Assembly (NCBI GenBank): GCA_014549065.1
Contig: JACDOX010000085.1
Location: forward strand, 2,910,367-2,974,366
From: Cardinalis cardinalis
Lineage: Eukaryota; Chordata; Aves; Passeriformes; Cardinalidae
Length of the DNA stretch: 64,000 bases
Direction: 5' to 3'
Numbering within the stretch: the first letter of the stretch is position 1; each line of letters starts with the position of its first letter. This document shows positions 49,793 to 60,100 of the stretch, piece by piece. The notes beneath the pieces are model-generated. The model saw nothing but the letters and a program-made list of their open reading frames with translations. It did no database searches and was not told the origin of the DNA. The position numbers were made by a program, and so were the translations under genes.

Positions 49793-49851
49793 CACTTAAG
49801 GGCCTCCGTTCCTCTGTGTCTCAGGACTTCAAACAGGAGCTGATGTTCTAA
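49793..49851 (+). CDS. IQCK: IQCK terminal exon, candidate B
   Basis: A strong acceptor (attttattttttcttaacct then acactgttacag) precedes a frame that accepts the phase-1 exit of exon 8. It encodes ALKGLRSSVSQDFKQELMF and then TAA at 49849-49851. AATAAA follows at 50317-50322. This would give a 232-residue protein. It is mutually exclusive with, or an alternative to, the exon at 46769. Confidence 0.4.
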
Positions 49852-50316
49852 AAGCATTCAAAATACTGATCATGCTGCCACTGAGCATGATCCTGTTATT
49901 TAATTCTAATATTGTGTCTCCTTAAATTAGGCATTCTCTGTAGATAAATTTCATACATTGTCACACAAACATCTTGGGATTGAAGTGCTTGTAATTTTCC
50001 TGCGTCCAGCTTTCTGTGAGAACACTTTTCTGGCATTGCCCCNGGACCGGCAGCAGAGCACAGTTGCAAGCCCTGCTGTGTAAATGGCATCCTGGGGCAC
50101 TTTGTTCTGCCCAGTTCTGTCCCTGTGCCTTTCCCCAGCTCAGGAACTCCCCCAGAGCACAGGGAAAGGTTTCCACTGCAGCAGAACCAGAGCTGGCATT
50201 GCCACAGTGGGGGGAGCTGGTCCTGCAGAACTGCTCACGGTGACTGCAGGGATGGAATGGGAACGGGGCTGCTCACGTGTAGATTTTCACACTTTTTAAA
50301 GTGCACTGGAAACTGA

Positions 50317-50322
50317 AATAAA
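50317..50322 (+). terminator. IQCK: Possible IQCK polyadenylation signal (candidate B)
   Basis: AATAAA 466 bases after the candidate B stop codon. It is relevant only if exon 49793-49851 is used. Confidence 0.3.
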
Positions 50323-53300
50323 TTTTCTGAGAGGTTTCTCACTCTGTTAAAAGAGTGATAGGACTTCTAGGACTGAAATGGCTAAAATTCAGCATAAGGA
50401 ATGGTGCAGTTGTAAGCCAGGTTGTTGATGTTAAACATTTACACTCTTCCTTGTGTTGTCTGAAATATTATCAGGTGGTGTAAGTTGTTCTAAACATCTT
50501 CCTTAGGCATTTCAAAATATTTTAAGTGAGCTAGTTAGTTTGAGGTGTCACAGCCTGAAAAATACCTTTCTCCAATGGAAATTTCTAGCAAAAGAAACGT
50601 AGCCAGGCAGCTTCTTTCTCCATCTTTCCAGCTTATCTAAATCCTGAGGACATCTTACTTTNCTGTCTGCATAGGAAGCAAGTATATGTCAAAAACTATT
50701 TAAATAACTGNCTGAAATCCAGATTTATGCTGACAGCCTGTGCTTCCTGCTTGGTGTGATGTGATTGGAAATTGTTATGCTTAAGTAACACAGGTTATGA
50801 TAAGACAAGGACACTATTGACTAAAAGCACNGCTAGCAGATACCTAAAACACCTGCTCATTTTAATGTGAAAGTGTGTGAGCCCTGAGGTTTCTGAATGT
50901 TGCAATTTTTATTAAATATTTGCAAATGTCAGCCTCATCACATCAAGGAATATTAGCTAAAATTCAATGCAATAGAAATTATTTTGTATACAGGACATTC
51001 ATAGTCATATGGGATATTAAATCCACTCTCAATTTTTCTCCTTAACTGCACAAACAGAAACCCTAAAATCCAGAAAGNTCTTGTGTCATCAAGGTACTGG
51101 GCGTGTATTGCCTTGACCATTGTAAAACAGGGTTTNTCCTGCTGCTGCAGTCTCATTTTGGGTTTCTAAGGCATTGCTGTGTCCCTCCTCATCCACTTTC
51201 CCTGGATGCTTTCTATGAGCTGACATTCTCCAGGTTGGGAGCACCTTAAATTAGCACATGGGCCTGCTGCAGCCCAGCATCCCTGGTATGTACCAAGAGG
51301 ATTTTGTCTGCTGGTTTTCAGTTGCATNCTTTGGAAGGGTAATTAAGCTCTCCTGAAACTCTATGTTCAAAAGGGGATATTTTTGGGCTTATTTGGCTTT
51401 CTTTACCTCTAGCATAGCTTTTATATATAAATGTCCCAGCAAACTTGCTTGATGTAAAAGGTGTATAGTACAGACACATCTTCTGAAGTGTAGGAAAGAG
51501 AAAAGCAGATTTTTTTTTTAAGTTGAAAGGCAGTTTGTAAAATTTTAAAGTATCAAAACCAGAATAAGATAGCTGAAATCACACAAGTAGAATGAGGAAC
51601 CAGACTGTTGTATCAGCAAAAGAAAAACATTAGGTTAATCTGTATTACAACATCCTAAAAGAATACAGAGCTTTGAAAACAGCTTTCACCAGGGGGTGGG
51701 ACATTTTACTTTTATGTAGAGCTTTTGTTCATTTAGAATTGTTTACTCCAGCAAGCAATCCTGTGCTCTTTGTTTGACTGATTTTTCCCATTTGGCAGAC
51801 CCTTTGCAATCACATGGATAACATTCTTCTTTCCACTGAGACACAGAGAAACTATTCTTTATTGACCTTGCTTGTTGTCCTAAGTGACAAAAATATATTT
51901 ATATGCTAGGTGAACTGTATGACTTCATCACTGACTTTTAATTGAAAAATTCTTCAAAGCAAAAACCTCAAAGAGCTGCTTTCAATTTTTTCTTTAATCC
52001 AGTGACTTCTTACTAGCAAACAGCTCTGCCCTCAGCTACACACGCACAACTCCCACAGCTGCACAAAGAACTGTGTGCAAGGATCTGAGTGCTGAGGCTG
52101 TGTCAAAACATGAAAAAAAATGCCATGCAAAGAAGAAATACACATTTTTGAGTCTAGCAGGAGATTTTNATTTATTTATTGAACAACAGAGTATTTGCTG
52201 TAGAAGTATGGATGGTTTCTTGTTTTGTTTCTGTGCCTGTTAATTTTTGGTTTTTTTTGTATGGTTGCAGTGGGAAGCAAATCGGAAGAGCTGGACTAAT
52301 NTACACAAAAATCCTTCAACATCTCAATTTTAGTTTCCTCACTAAAACTGCAAAGCACAGAGCTCATGGACTTTGTGATACTGATTTAGAAACCCTTTTA
52401 GCATTAAAGTTTTACATGTGAGGTATTGTAAATCAAAGGCAGGTTATGTAAGGACCCAGCATGCCAAGACAAAATTCAATCTTAGTCTAAGTGAGGACAA
52501 TTCTGTTAAAACAGATGGAATGGTGCACATCTAGCCAAAAATGTAGAATCTGTATTTATNTTGTGTTCCTGAATGCTCACTTAAACCCTTTTCTGACAGG
52601 AACAAAACTCTGGATGAAATTAAGTGGGGTTTTATCCACATGTAGGCAAGTGTTAAATCTTCATTTATCATAAACTGGACTTCTCTGACTCCTGCAGAGC
52701 TATGACAATTTACAAATCCAGGCTCTGTTCAGAATGGTCTAATTTGCAGAAATGCTGTGCCCCTGCAATTCCAATGGAAGGCAATGAGAGCTGGGGTTGC
52801 TCTGCATTTCTGCAGGGGAGAAAAGTCAAAGGCCCTTTTGTTACCACTTAGCACATGTGCTGGGAAAGTGTAGAATTAAGATCCCAGTGTCAGCATTTTC
52901 AGCAATCTTATTCAGGCTACTTACTTTTACCAGGTCCAAGCACAGTAAAAATCAGATTGGGCCCCTTGCTAAGGAATCCTTATTTTTTTTTAACTTAGTC
53001 CTGTCAAGAACAGTCCTATTTATGCCTTTATAATTTCACAGTTAGAGAAGATAGTAGCAGAACTACAAATAATTCATTGTAACCCAAAGGTGTAGGTGTT
53101 TTGACTGAACATCTAATAAAACACAGGTGGTCTCCAGCACTTGCTGTGGGTCCACATGGATTTCTTCCTTCACTTGCACAGACTTTGTCTTCACTGTTAC
53201 ACCAGTACCCACCCCTTGGGTTTTCTCCTGGTTGGTGATGATGGTTCTTACACCAGATCTGGAAAATCAAACCATTTGAAGAAAAAACTCTCATTCTGCA

Positions 53301-53651
53301 CTCTTCAAGCCCAGCTGAATTCTTCTGTCCTCTCCTTTTCACAAGGAATTGAACCAGAACAGGAAACTGCTGAGCCAACAGGGGAAAAAGNATCCCTTTT
53401 GTGTTAAGAGTTTGGCTGCTGAGCTCCTTGACTGGCTCAGCCTGGGTTTGATAGGTGCCAGAGCCAAGGGCAAGTGTGGGAATGTGGCCAGAGGTGGAGG
53501 AATGTGCTTTAGGAGCCCTTTCCTTCAGTTTAACATTGAGGAACTGCACCAAGGAGCAATTCTCTCTGTAGCAGTGCTCACTGCAATGGAAAACATCTGT
53601 GTGGATTTTAAAACCAAGAGGACACAAACATTGTAAGTAAATAGTAAAGCC

Positions 53652-53657
53652 TTTATT
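53652..53657 (-). terminator. GPRC5B: GPRC5B polyadenylation signal AATAAA
   Basis: The plus strand reads tttatt. Read from the gene, AATAAA is followed 15-40 bases later by a T/G-rich segment (caatgtttgtgtcctcttgg), a good cleavage context. A closer alternative is at 54533-54538. Confidence 0.5.
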
Positions 53658-54661
53658 CTCGTTAAGAACAGCATTTTGAAAATAAAACATTTGCCCATGC
53701 TTTACAACCTTTGTAGTTTTGTATACTTATGTACAGTCATCATGGTACACATTGATTGTCTTGAAAACCCTTGAAAGATGTACTTAATAAGATACCAGTA
53801 TGCAACAATCAGCAGGAAAAAGGGTACGTTATAAAACACACGTTAATACATTTAATAAATATATATTATCTATCAAAAATGAGCTTTAGCTCTCATCAAT
53901 TAATAAAAAGCACCTGCTTTGTAATCCTGTAAGTTGGTAGAATAATCCAATTGTTTTGTTATAAAAGCTACAATGCTCCCTTTTGTATGGCCTTTGGTTA
54001 GACCCAAGGCATCGAGCTCAGACAAAGCCAAGCAAGATGCCTGTGTTTAGAATAAAAGCAGAAACAGCTAATTCTAAAGTATTTCATGTACCTTGTTTAT
54101 AGAAGCAGCTGGATGTATTGAGAGTGTTCTTCTGAAGATGCTACATATTTCTGGCAAGTGTCAAAATCAAACACCCTCAACCCATCTGAAAGCTGGACAG
54201 GATCTGTAGGACTTTGAACTCTTTTCCTGCCATTGATCAAAAGCTGGTCATTTTACATCTTGTTTTGCTAATAGATACTTTTGTCAGATGCTTTTTGATT
54301 TCATTTTTCTGCATGGAAACACCATGAGCACATAACCATCAAGGGACAACATAGTAGCTTTTATAGTATAAAAGCTAATTATAATCAGGAGAACTGCGAA
54401 AGGCTTGTGCTTAGTTACTTATTCATGTTGTTCACAGATGCTCTACATTCTAGAAAACTTTCAAAAAAGGCAAAAGTAAATACTGTAACAAAAATATAAG
54501 TTAACATAAAGGTGCCTTTCTTCAATTACAGTTTTATTTTGGGGCATTTTACATCACAGACTAGCGACTTACAAAAAAAAGTTGCTCATCACTAATTGTA
54601 AAAAGTTGGAAAATAAAGACCCTCCTAAATCTATTGCCACACATTCACCACCACACATTAA

Positions 54662-54755
54662 ACCCAATCCTGCTAATTTTTTATTCAGTGAATAGTCCAC
54701 ATGACTAACCCAGTGAGACTCGTCATGTGAATTGCAGTTTGTAAGATCTGGCCAT
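54662..54755 (-). mobile_element. Possible ancient amniote LINE/CR1-like tail
   Basis: On the minus strand the segment runs tgcaattcacatgacgagtc, tcactgggttagtcatgtgg, actattcactgaat, then agcaggattgggtt. This follows a dispersed amniote motif I remember as 'actcacatgagtagtcccattgac' with its inverted copy and a 'gcaggattgggcc' end. Perfect 8-bp arms cacatgac / gtcatgtg lie at 54698-54705 and 54722-54729. Family assignment is uncertain. Confidence 0.45.
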
Positions 54756-55435
54756 ATCTTTGCATAAGCCCTGAAATCCCAAACAACTTCATCAGAAGCA
54801 GGATTGGGAACTCTATTTATCAATTCAGTCACATCTAGAAAAAGAAAAAGAAAGTTTCTTAAGATAACTATGTCTTGTATAGTTTTTGTCAAAGGTCTGT
54901 AAAATGTGTATTATAATTCTTAGGTCTTGGTTGTAGCATGATAAACTCTTAAAAAGAAACCTGTCCTACCATTTATGCCATGGTCATCTTATATGTTTTT
55001 ATACTAAGAGTTTTATANGAGATTTTTTTTCTAACTGGTTTTTAAAAGCAAAATTCTGCAGGTAAGTGATGGTAATAGTTTTTTTATTGTTCCAAATTAT
55101 GTGTCTTCTGGGTGGCTATCATTATCTTAAATATTATCTTATTTGATCAAAGCTCTGCTCATAACAAGCAAAATGTATTTCTAAGTCACTGGATAGCATG
55201 CAATATCCACCCCTACCCTACTTGGTTACTAAGGCCATCTAGTTACATACAAAATGAAATAAAGGATCCCTAAAANAAGCACATGCTTCCTTTGCCTCGA
55301 GGAGGGGAGGGCAGGGGGGAGCTGACATACTCCTTCACTCATGCATGACAGAAAAACATTGCTTCTGGAGGAGAAGGGCTTTGAAATAAAACCCCATAAG
55401 ATGATCATGGCAAGAATGGCAATAGATATTTTTCC

Positions 55436-55455
55436 ATATATATATATACATATAT
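55436..55455. repeat. AT dinucleotide microsatellite
   Basis: A run of alternating a and t, broken by one c at position 55449. Confidence 0.9.
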
Positions 55456-56119
55456 CTGTGTGCAACACTTAGGGACTGGTCTTGCAGCCTCTGTACCTTG
55501 TGTAGACCTACTGGTGTCGATGGGAGTACAGGTCTGCAGGACTCGGCTCCTAATTCAGTAGAAATGGAGGTACACAAGGAATCGGGAAGACTCTTGAAAA
55601 ATAAAAAGCTTGTCTTTCTTCTAGAGTATACAGCAAGTAACTTCTCTCTGTGAAGCTACTAAGCTATTCAGTTATTTGTACTTTTTATTTTTTAGTTTGA
55701 AAATATATATTTTTATTACAGCATATGCAAAGTTTAATTGTTATATGTTTCCTATGCCTTCAAGTAAAAACAATTAGNTTTTAGTATTGAGGAAAGCTAA
55801 GATTAACATTGGCCAAACAGTGAGGATACAGTGATGTTTTCAATGTCCGATATGTATTAAATGTTAAAGAAAGGAATGATTGCTTGAACATCATGAGAAA
55901 CCATGGCACAACAAATGGGCAATGGGAACCGTTTAAATAACCTGGAGAAAACAAAGATGAAAAGCCTTGAAAACTCTGCCTTATATCAACTCAAGAAACT
56001 GGACGGGGAGGGGAGGACTAGGGAAGAAACCACCTTAAATAAAAACAAAAACAACAACAAACCACCTCCAGCACAGAGATTCTACTCTCTAGGCACTAAA
56101 ATGCACAACCACATTGAAA

Positions 56120-56610
56120 TGCACGAACAGCTGCGGCCGAGGGGCGCGGAGCGCTCGTACCAACACCGGGGGCTCGGGCTCTGAGCCTCCGCACCCCGGC
56201 GGCTCCGCAGCGCCTTCCTGCCCTCCGCAGCGCCCCTGCCAGCCCAGCCTGGCCAGAACAGCCCTGCCAGGGCTCTGCTCACAGCCGTGACACCCGCGGG
56301 TCACCGAATCCATCCCTGGGGCCGGGGAGAGCCGCCCGTGCCGCGGCCGCGCTTCTCTCTCCGCCCCGGGAAGCTCCACAGGGCGCACGGAGCACGCACA
56401 GCGCTCCGAACTGCACCTCCAGGGCAGCTGAGCTCCTGAAAGAGCAGAGCTCCTGAGAGAGCAGAGCTGCCGAGAGAACAGAGCTGCTGAGAGAACAGAG
56501 CCCCTGACAGAGCCGAGCATGAGCCTGCAGAGCCGCAGGGACCGAGCTGCCACCCACGGACCGTGCCTGACCACGCACGGTGCTGCGTGACCGTACAGCA
56601 CAGCCGGGGA
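56120..56610. promoter_or_regulatory. CpG-dense patch inside GPRC5B 3' region
   Basis: The segment is far richer in GC and CpG than its AT-rich surroundings, including gcggccgaggggcgcggagc and ccgcggccgcgc. It lies just downstream of the GPRC5B stop codon. It may be an orphan CpG island or an alternative promoter. No transcription start can be read from sequence. Confidence 0.5.
56429..56515. repeat. 17-bp tandem repeat
   Basis: About five diverged copies of a 17-bp unit such as agagctcctgagagagc lie in the CpG-dense patch. The period is not a multiple of three, so no repeated peptide in one frame is expected. Confidence 0.88.
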
Positions 56611-57087
56611 GGGAGCAAACAGGGGACTTCTCATGACCTTGGGCATGACAGGAAAAGGAGAAAAATGGAAAGAAATCCCGCGTGTTCTCGCACNGTAGTG
56701 GCAATCTCTTGTGGCAACATGAATTAAGTTTAGGTGAGAGGAAGGGATTTTGCAAGCAACTGGCAACCACCAAAACCAGGCTTGCCTGGCACACAAGTTA
56801 CAGACAAGAGAATATCTTACACTTCAGGATACAGTATCTCCTCTGCCAATTTAAGGTGTGCCTACTTCTGTTTTAAATTAGATTCAGCTTCAGTTTCACA
56901 ATTTTGCTTTTGCAATTCTCCATTCAATGGTGTTCACATTTAAGCAAAATCCTCTGTAGGATTTAGAAAGATCCTGGATGTTTTGTTGCTTTGTTCTGGT
57001 ACTGTTATGGATTCCTTCCCTCAAAGACACACTGCCAGGGAACAACATCTGCAACAAGGATTCTTATTCTCTACAGCCTACAGCCTT

Positions 57088-57132
57088 TCACCAGAGGTGT
57101 CGTCCAGTGTAACTTGGCGGAGCAGTTGGTAT
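57088..57132 (-). CDS. GPRC5B: GPRC5B terminal coding exon
   Basis: After acceptor tatttccag the exon encodes IPTAPPSYTGRHLW and TGA at 57090-57088. It differs from human IPTAPPSHTGRHLW at one position. It is too short to be seen as an ORF on its own. Confidence 0.95.
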   Translation of the reverse strand: MPTAPPSYTGRHLW

Positions 57133-60100
57133 CTGGAAATAAGGATAATAAACCCATAACTGAGAGATCTAGACTGTACAAAAATCAGTGTTAGCACGCT
57201 ACACGTACAGGACAGCTTTCCAGATGGCAGTTCTAGAGCAAAGTGACACAAAGAAACTCATCTTCCACTCATACAGTGCATTTATCTCTCTGTAAAACCA
57301 TGACTATATATGCACATGAGCTTTGCATCCAACTCCAATACAGCAAAACAAACAAAAAACCCCAAATTCTCAAGCTTCTCATCCTTTAACTGCCTTCTCC
57401 CTGAGCTGCACATTCTGGTATCAGAAAACAGGCAGAGATGAATTAAATCATCAGACAGATGCAATCCATTACTAACAGCAAAGCCAAACCTTTTCATTTT
57501 CCTCAAGTTGACACGTTTCACACACTCTTACACACTCTCCAGGAGGAGAATTCTTGTATCTGGTCCCTCTTGTCCACTAAAATCAGCCAAAACTTTACTT
57601 ACTTAAAAACAAAACCAGACCTGCAATCTAGTTCATTTTAAACTAGTTTTAAATGTAGAGGTTGANTTATGGAATCAGCTCATGATTCAAAAGAAAGAAA
57701 ACCCAACTCACATGAGTACAAACTGACTCATGAGTAGATTTCTAAGAAGCATGTAGATATGCATGAAAAATGTGGGGATGAAAATTTTTCTTTTTCAACN
57801 GTACACCTGCTATATGAAATGTCTTTAGTGAAAATTAGACATAATGTGAAAAACATTTGTAAAGTCCGTTTGGCATCACTAAACCAATCTTACAACAACC
57901 AGGCTGCAAAAATACAGGTCTATCNAAGATATGCCAAACCATTCTACAAGGAAGAAAAATTTATGCTATTAACATGAAAATATTCTATATTCCTCTTTTA
58001 TGAATCCCTTTTCAAAATATGTACAAATCTGTAAGTTACAAAGAATTACATGTATTTTACAAGTAAATGGAATTTATGTGAGACAACCATTACTGCAACA
58101 ATTATTTAAAATAACGTTCTGCCTGAAAACATCTGTGACTCACACCATCTTGAAAAAAATCAGGTTAGAAATGGTGTCACTTAATAGTTATGTTAAATAC
58201 CTTAACACAAATTTAATTTGAAAGGGCCATTGAATATGTTGTCTTACAAAAAAACTTGGTTCACTGAAGCTGCACTGCAAAATGTGAATAGCCAAGTAAA
58301 CAAATGCAAAATACTTGTTAACTACATATGTTCTAGAGGGAAGGGAAGCATTACATGCATACTTGCTGCCTTAAATTTTCATTTATAGCTTTCCCCCTGC
58401 TGGGAATAAGCTGAAGCAGGTTTTTCAATTAGTAATGGTTGTATATATCAGTGCATTTCAAAGATTTCTTAAATCATCACATTTTGATACTTACAGTCCC
58501 ACCATTTAGCACAACTGCCATCTCAGTTGGCTGATAAACATTGCTTCTAAAAGGAGCGCTGGGCCGGCTGCCCAAGCTGCCGTTCCGAAATCCTGCCGTC
58601 CTCAGCGCTGCGTTGGAAAAGAGACATCACACTCTTAGAACACAACTAAAGCTGTGCAGTCACAGAGCCTCTTCCTTCCAGTTTGGTTATTGGGAACTTT
58701 GCCACTGATTTTAACTTCCACGTTGCTTTTGAACAGCTGTTTCCCTTACATGTTGGGAATGGACCTCAGAAGAATGGGATTTACATTAAATGAATTGTTT
58801 GCTAGGGAGAGGGAAAAAGGAACTAAATTTTTGAAGCTTGCTTAATCTCATTTCAGTGGGAGCTCAGTGTCTTTAGTCACCAAACCTGTGATGTATCTTG
58901 CACAATGTGTTTTGCAAAGTGCTCCCTGTGTTGCTCTGGATACAGTGGGGTTAAGTGAAATGTGCTGCATCTTGCTTCCTATCAAACTCAGTGGACAGGG
59001 ATCCAAAGCCTTGCTCAAGCCAGTAAGCAATNCTCACAACCCCCTGAGCATTACTTCAGCATGACTAGCAAATAAGGATTTTCCAGATGTTTCAGATTAT
59101 ATTTACTCTGAGAAACTAGAAAGATGGAGTAAATATTGCTTTTGAATAGCTTAAACATGGCAAATCATTGAGGCCAAAGAGAAGACACTGAGTGTCCTTT
59201 TGGATGTTTACACCAGGAATTAAACAGTCTCCCCATTATTTTAGTACAAGTTTGGGTTCAAGATGTAAATTCTGAGTGAGATATGCATAATGANGGATAT
59301 GCTGCTCTCTCTAAAGCAGGCTGGGGATTGGCACATACAAACTCCCTCTTTAATTTTGAGGGTAAATAATGACTTCAGTGCACTCAGACGTGGCCAGGGA
59401 ACAGAGCTCATTTATCACACAACGGGCAAAACTCATCTGTCAGCTGCTAAACAGAAACATGCCCAGTTCAGGCACCTAGGGCAAGAACTTCTCTTAGATT
59501 TAATTCAAATTACAATTCTACAGTCTCTGGCTGAAATCATGAATGAGCTGAAGTTTATGAGAATTTCAGCCCAGACTTTATTGAAGCCAGGATTTATCTC
59601 CAATGTAGTTGCTCTGTGTAGAAGAAGATTTAAATGGCTCCTACTGCCATATGCTGTACTCTGTCCACTGCTATTCCTCTCCTGGGAGCTGTGCACCAAG
59701 ATGAAGAACAGTACNGATTTAGCATGGAAATTTAGAAATTCCACCCTGCGAATGCTCAGCTGCTGACTCCAGATACATATAGACCCTCACTTGGTCTCTA
59801 TTTGGAAATGACATATTTTTGCAGAACCCTGGGAGAAAAAATTATGAAAATGCCTAAACTGGAACTAAGTATTTTCTGTTAGATATTTAACCATCTCAAA
59901 GTTAGTAATGGTTTTTTTTGCTATTTGACTACTTCTTGTGTGATAAACACACATGATTGCACTGGTATTTGCTATTACACACAGACACAAAANTCTTTAT
60001 CATGCACACCATCATTAAAATATTTATACAGAATATTTACACAAAATATACACAGTCATTTCAAAGCTGTCTTAAAGAGCCAGTAAATTCAATTTCATAG

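Larger units (their letters stand above)
47066..53635. other. IQCK-GPRC5B convergent intergenic region
   Basis: Apart from IQCK terminal exon candidate B (49793), no exon is recognised. A GC-richer patch at 50040-50280 and unsupported ORFs at 47613-48128 (+) and 53028-53690 (-) are present. Otherwise it is AT-rich unique sequence. Confidence 0.7.
53636..57087 (-). other. GPRC5B: GPRC5B 3' untranslated region (proposed)
   Basis: This is about 3.4 kb between the stop codon and the last good minus-strand AATAAA. Mammalian GPRC5B also has a long 3'UTR. It contains an AT microsatellite (55436-55455), an old repeat tail (54662-54755) and a CpG-dense patch (56120-56610). The extent is inferred from signals only. 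Confidence 0.5.

Noticed and set aside
54569..54892. 107-codon minus-strand ORF behind an excellent splice acceptor
   Set aside because: Its middle part matches the motif of an ancient dispersed repeat with hairpin arms, and the end is low-complexity. A weak spacing likeness to RAMP proteins (D-F-6-W-x-x-L-x-x-C) did not extend further.
56089..56796. 235-codon minus-strand ORF and overlapping frames
   Set aside because: It is the result of CpG-rich sequence and a 17-bp repeat, with no domain. It is kept only as context for the CpG patch.
59290..59766. 158-codon plus-strand ORF in a GPRC5B intron
   Set aside because: It is antisense to an intron and contains Ns. I see no recognisable domain and no promoter or splice support.
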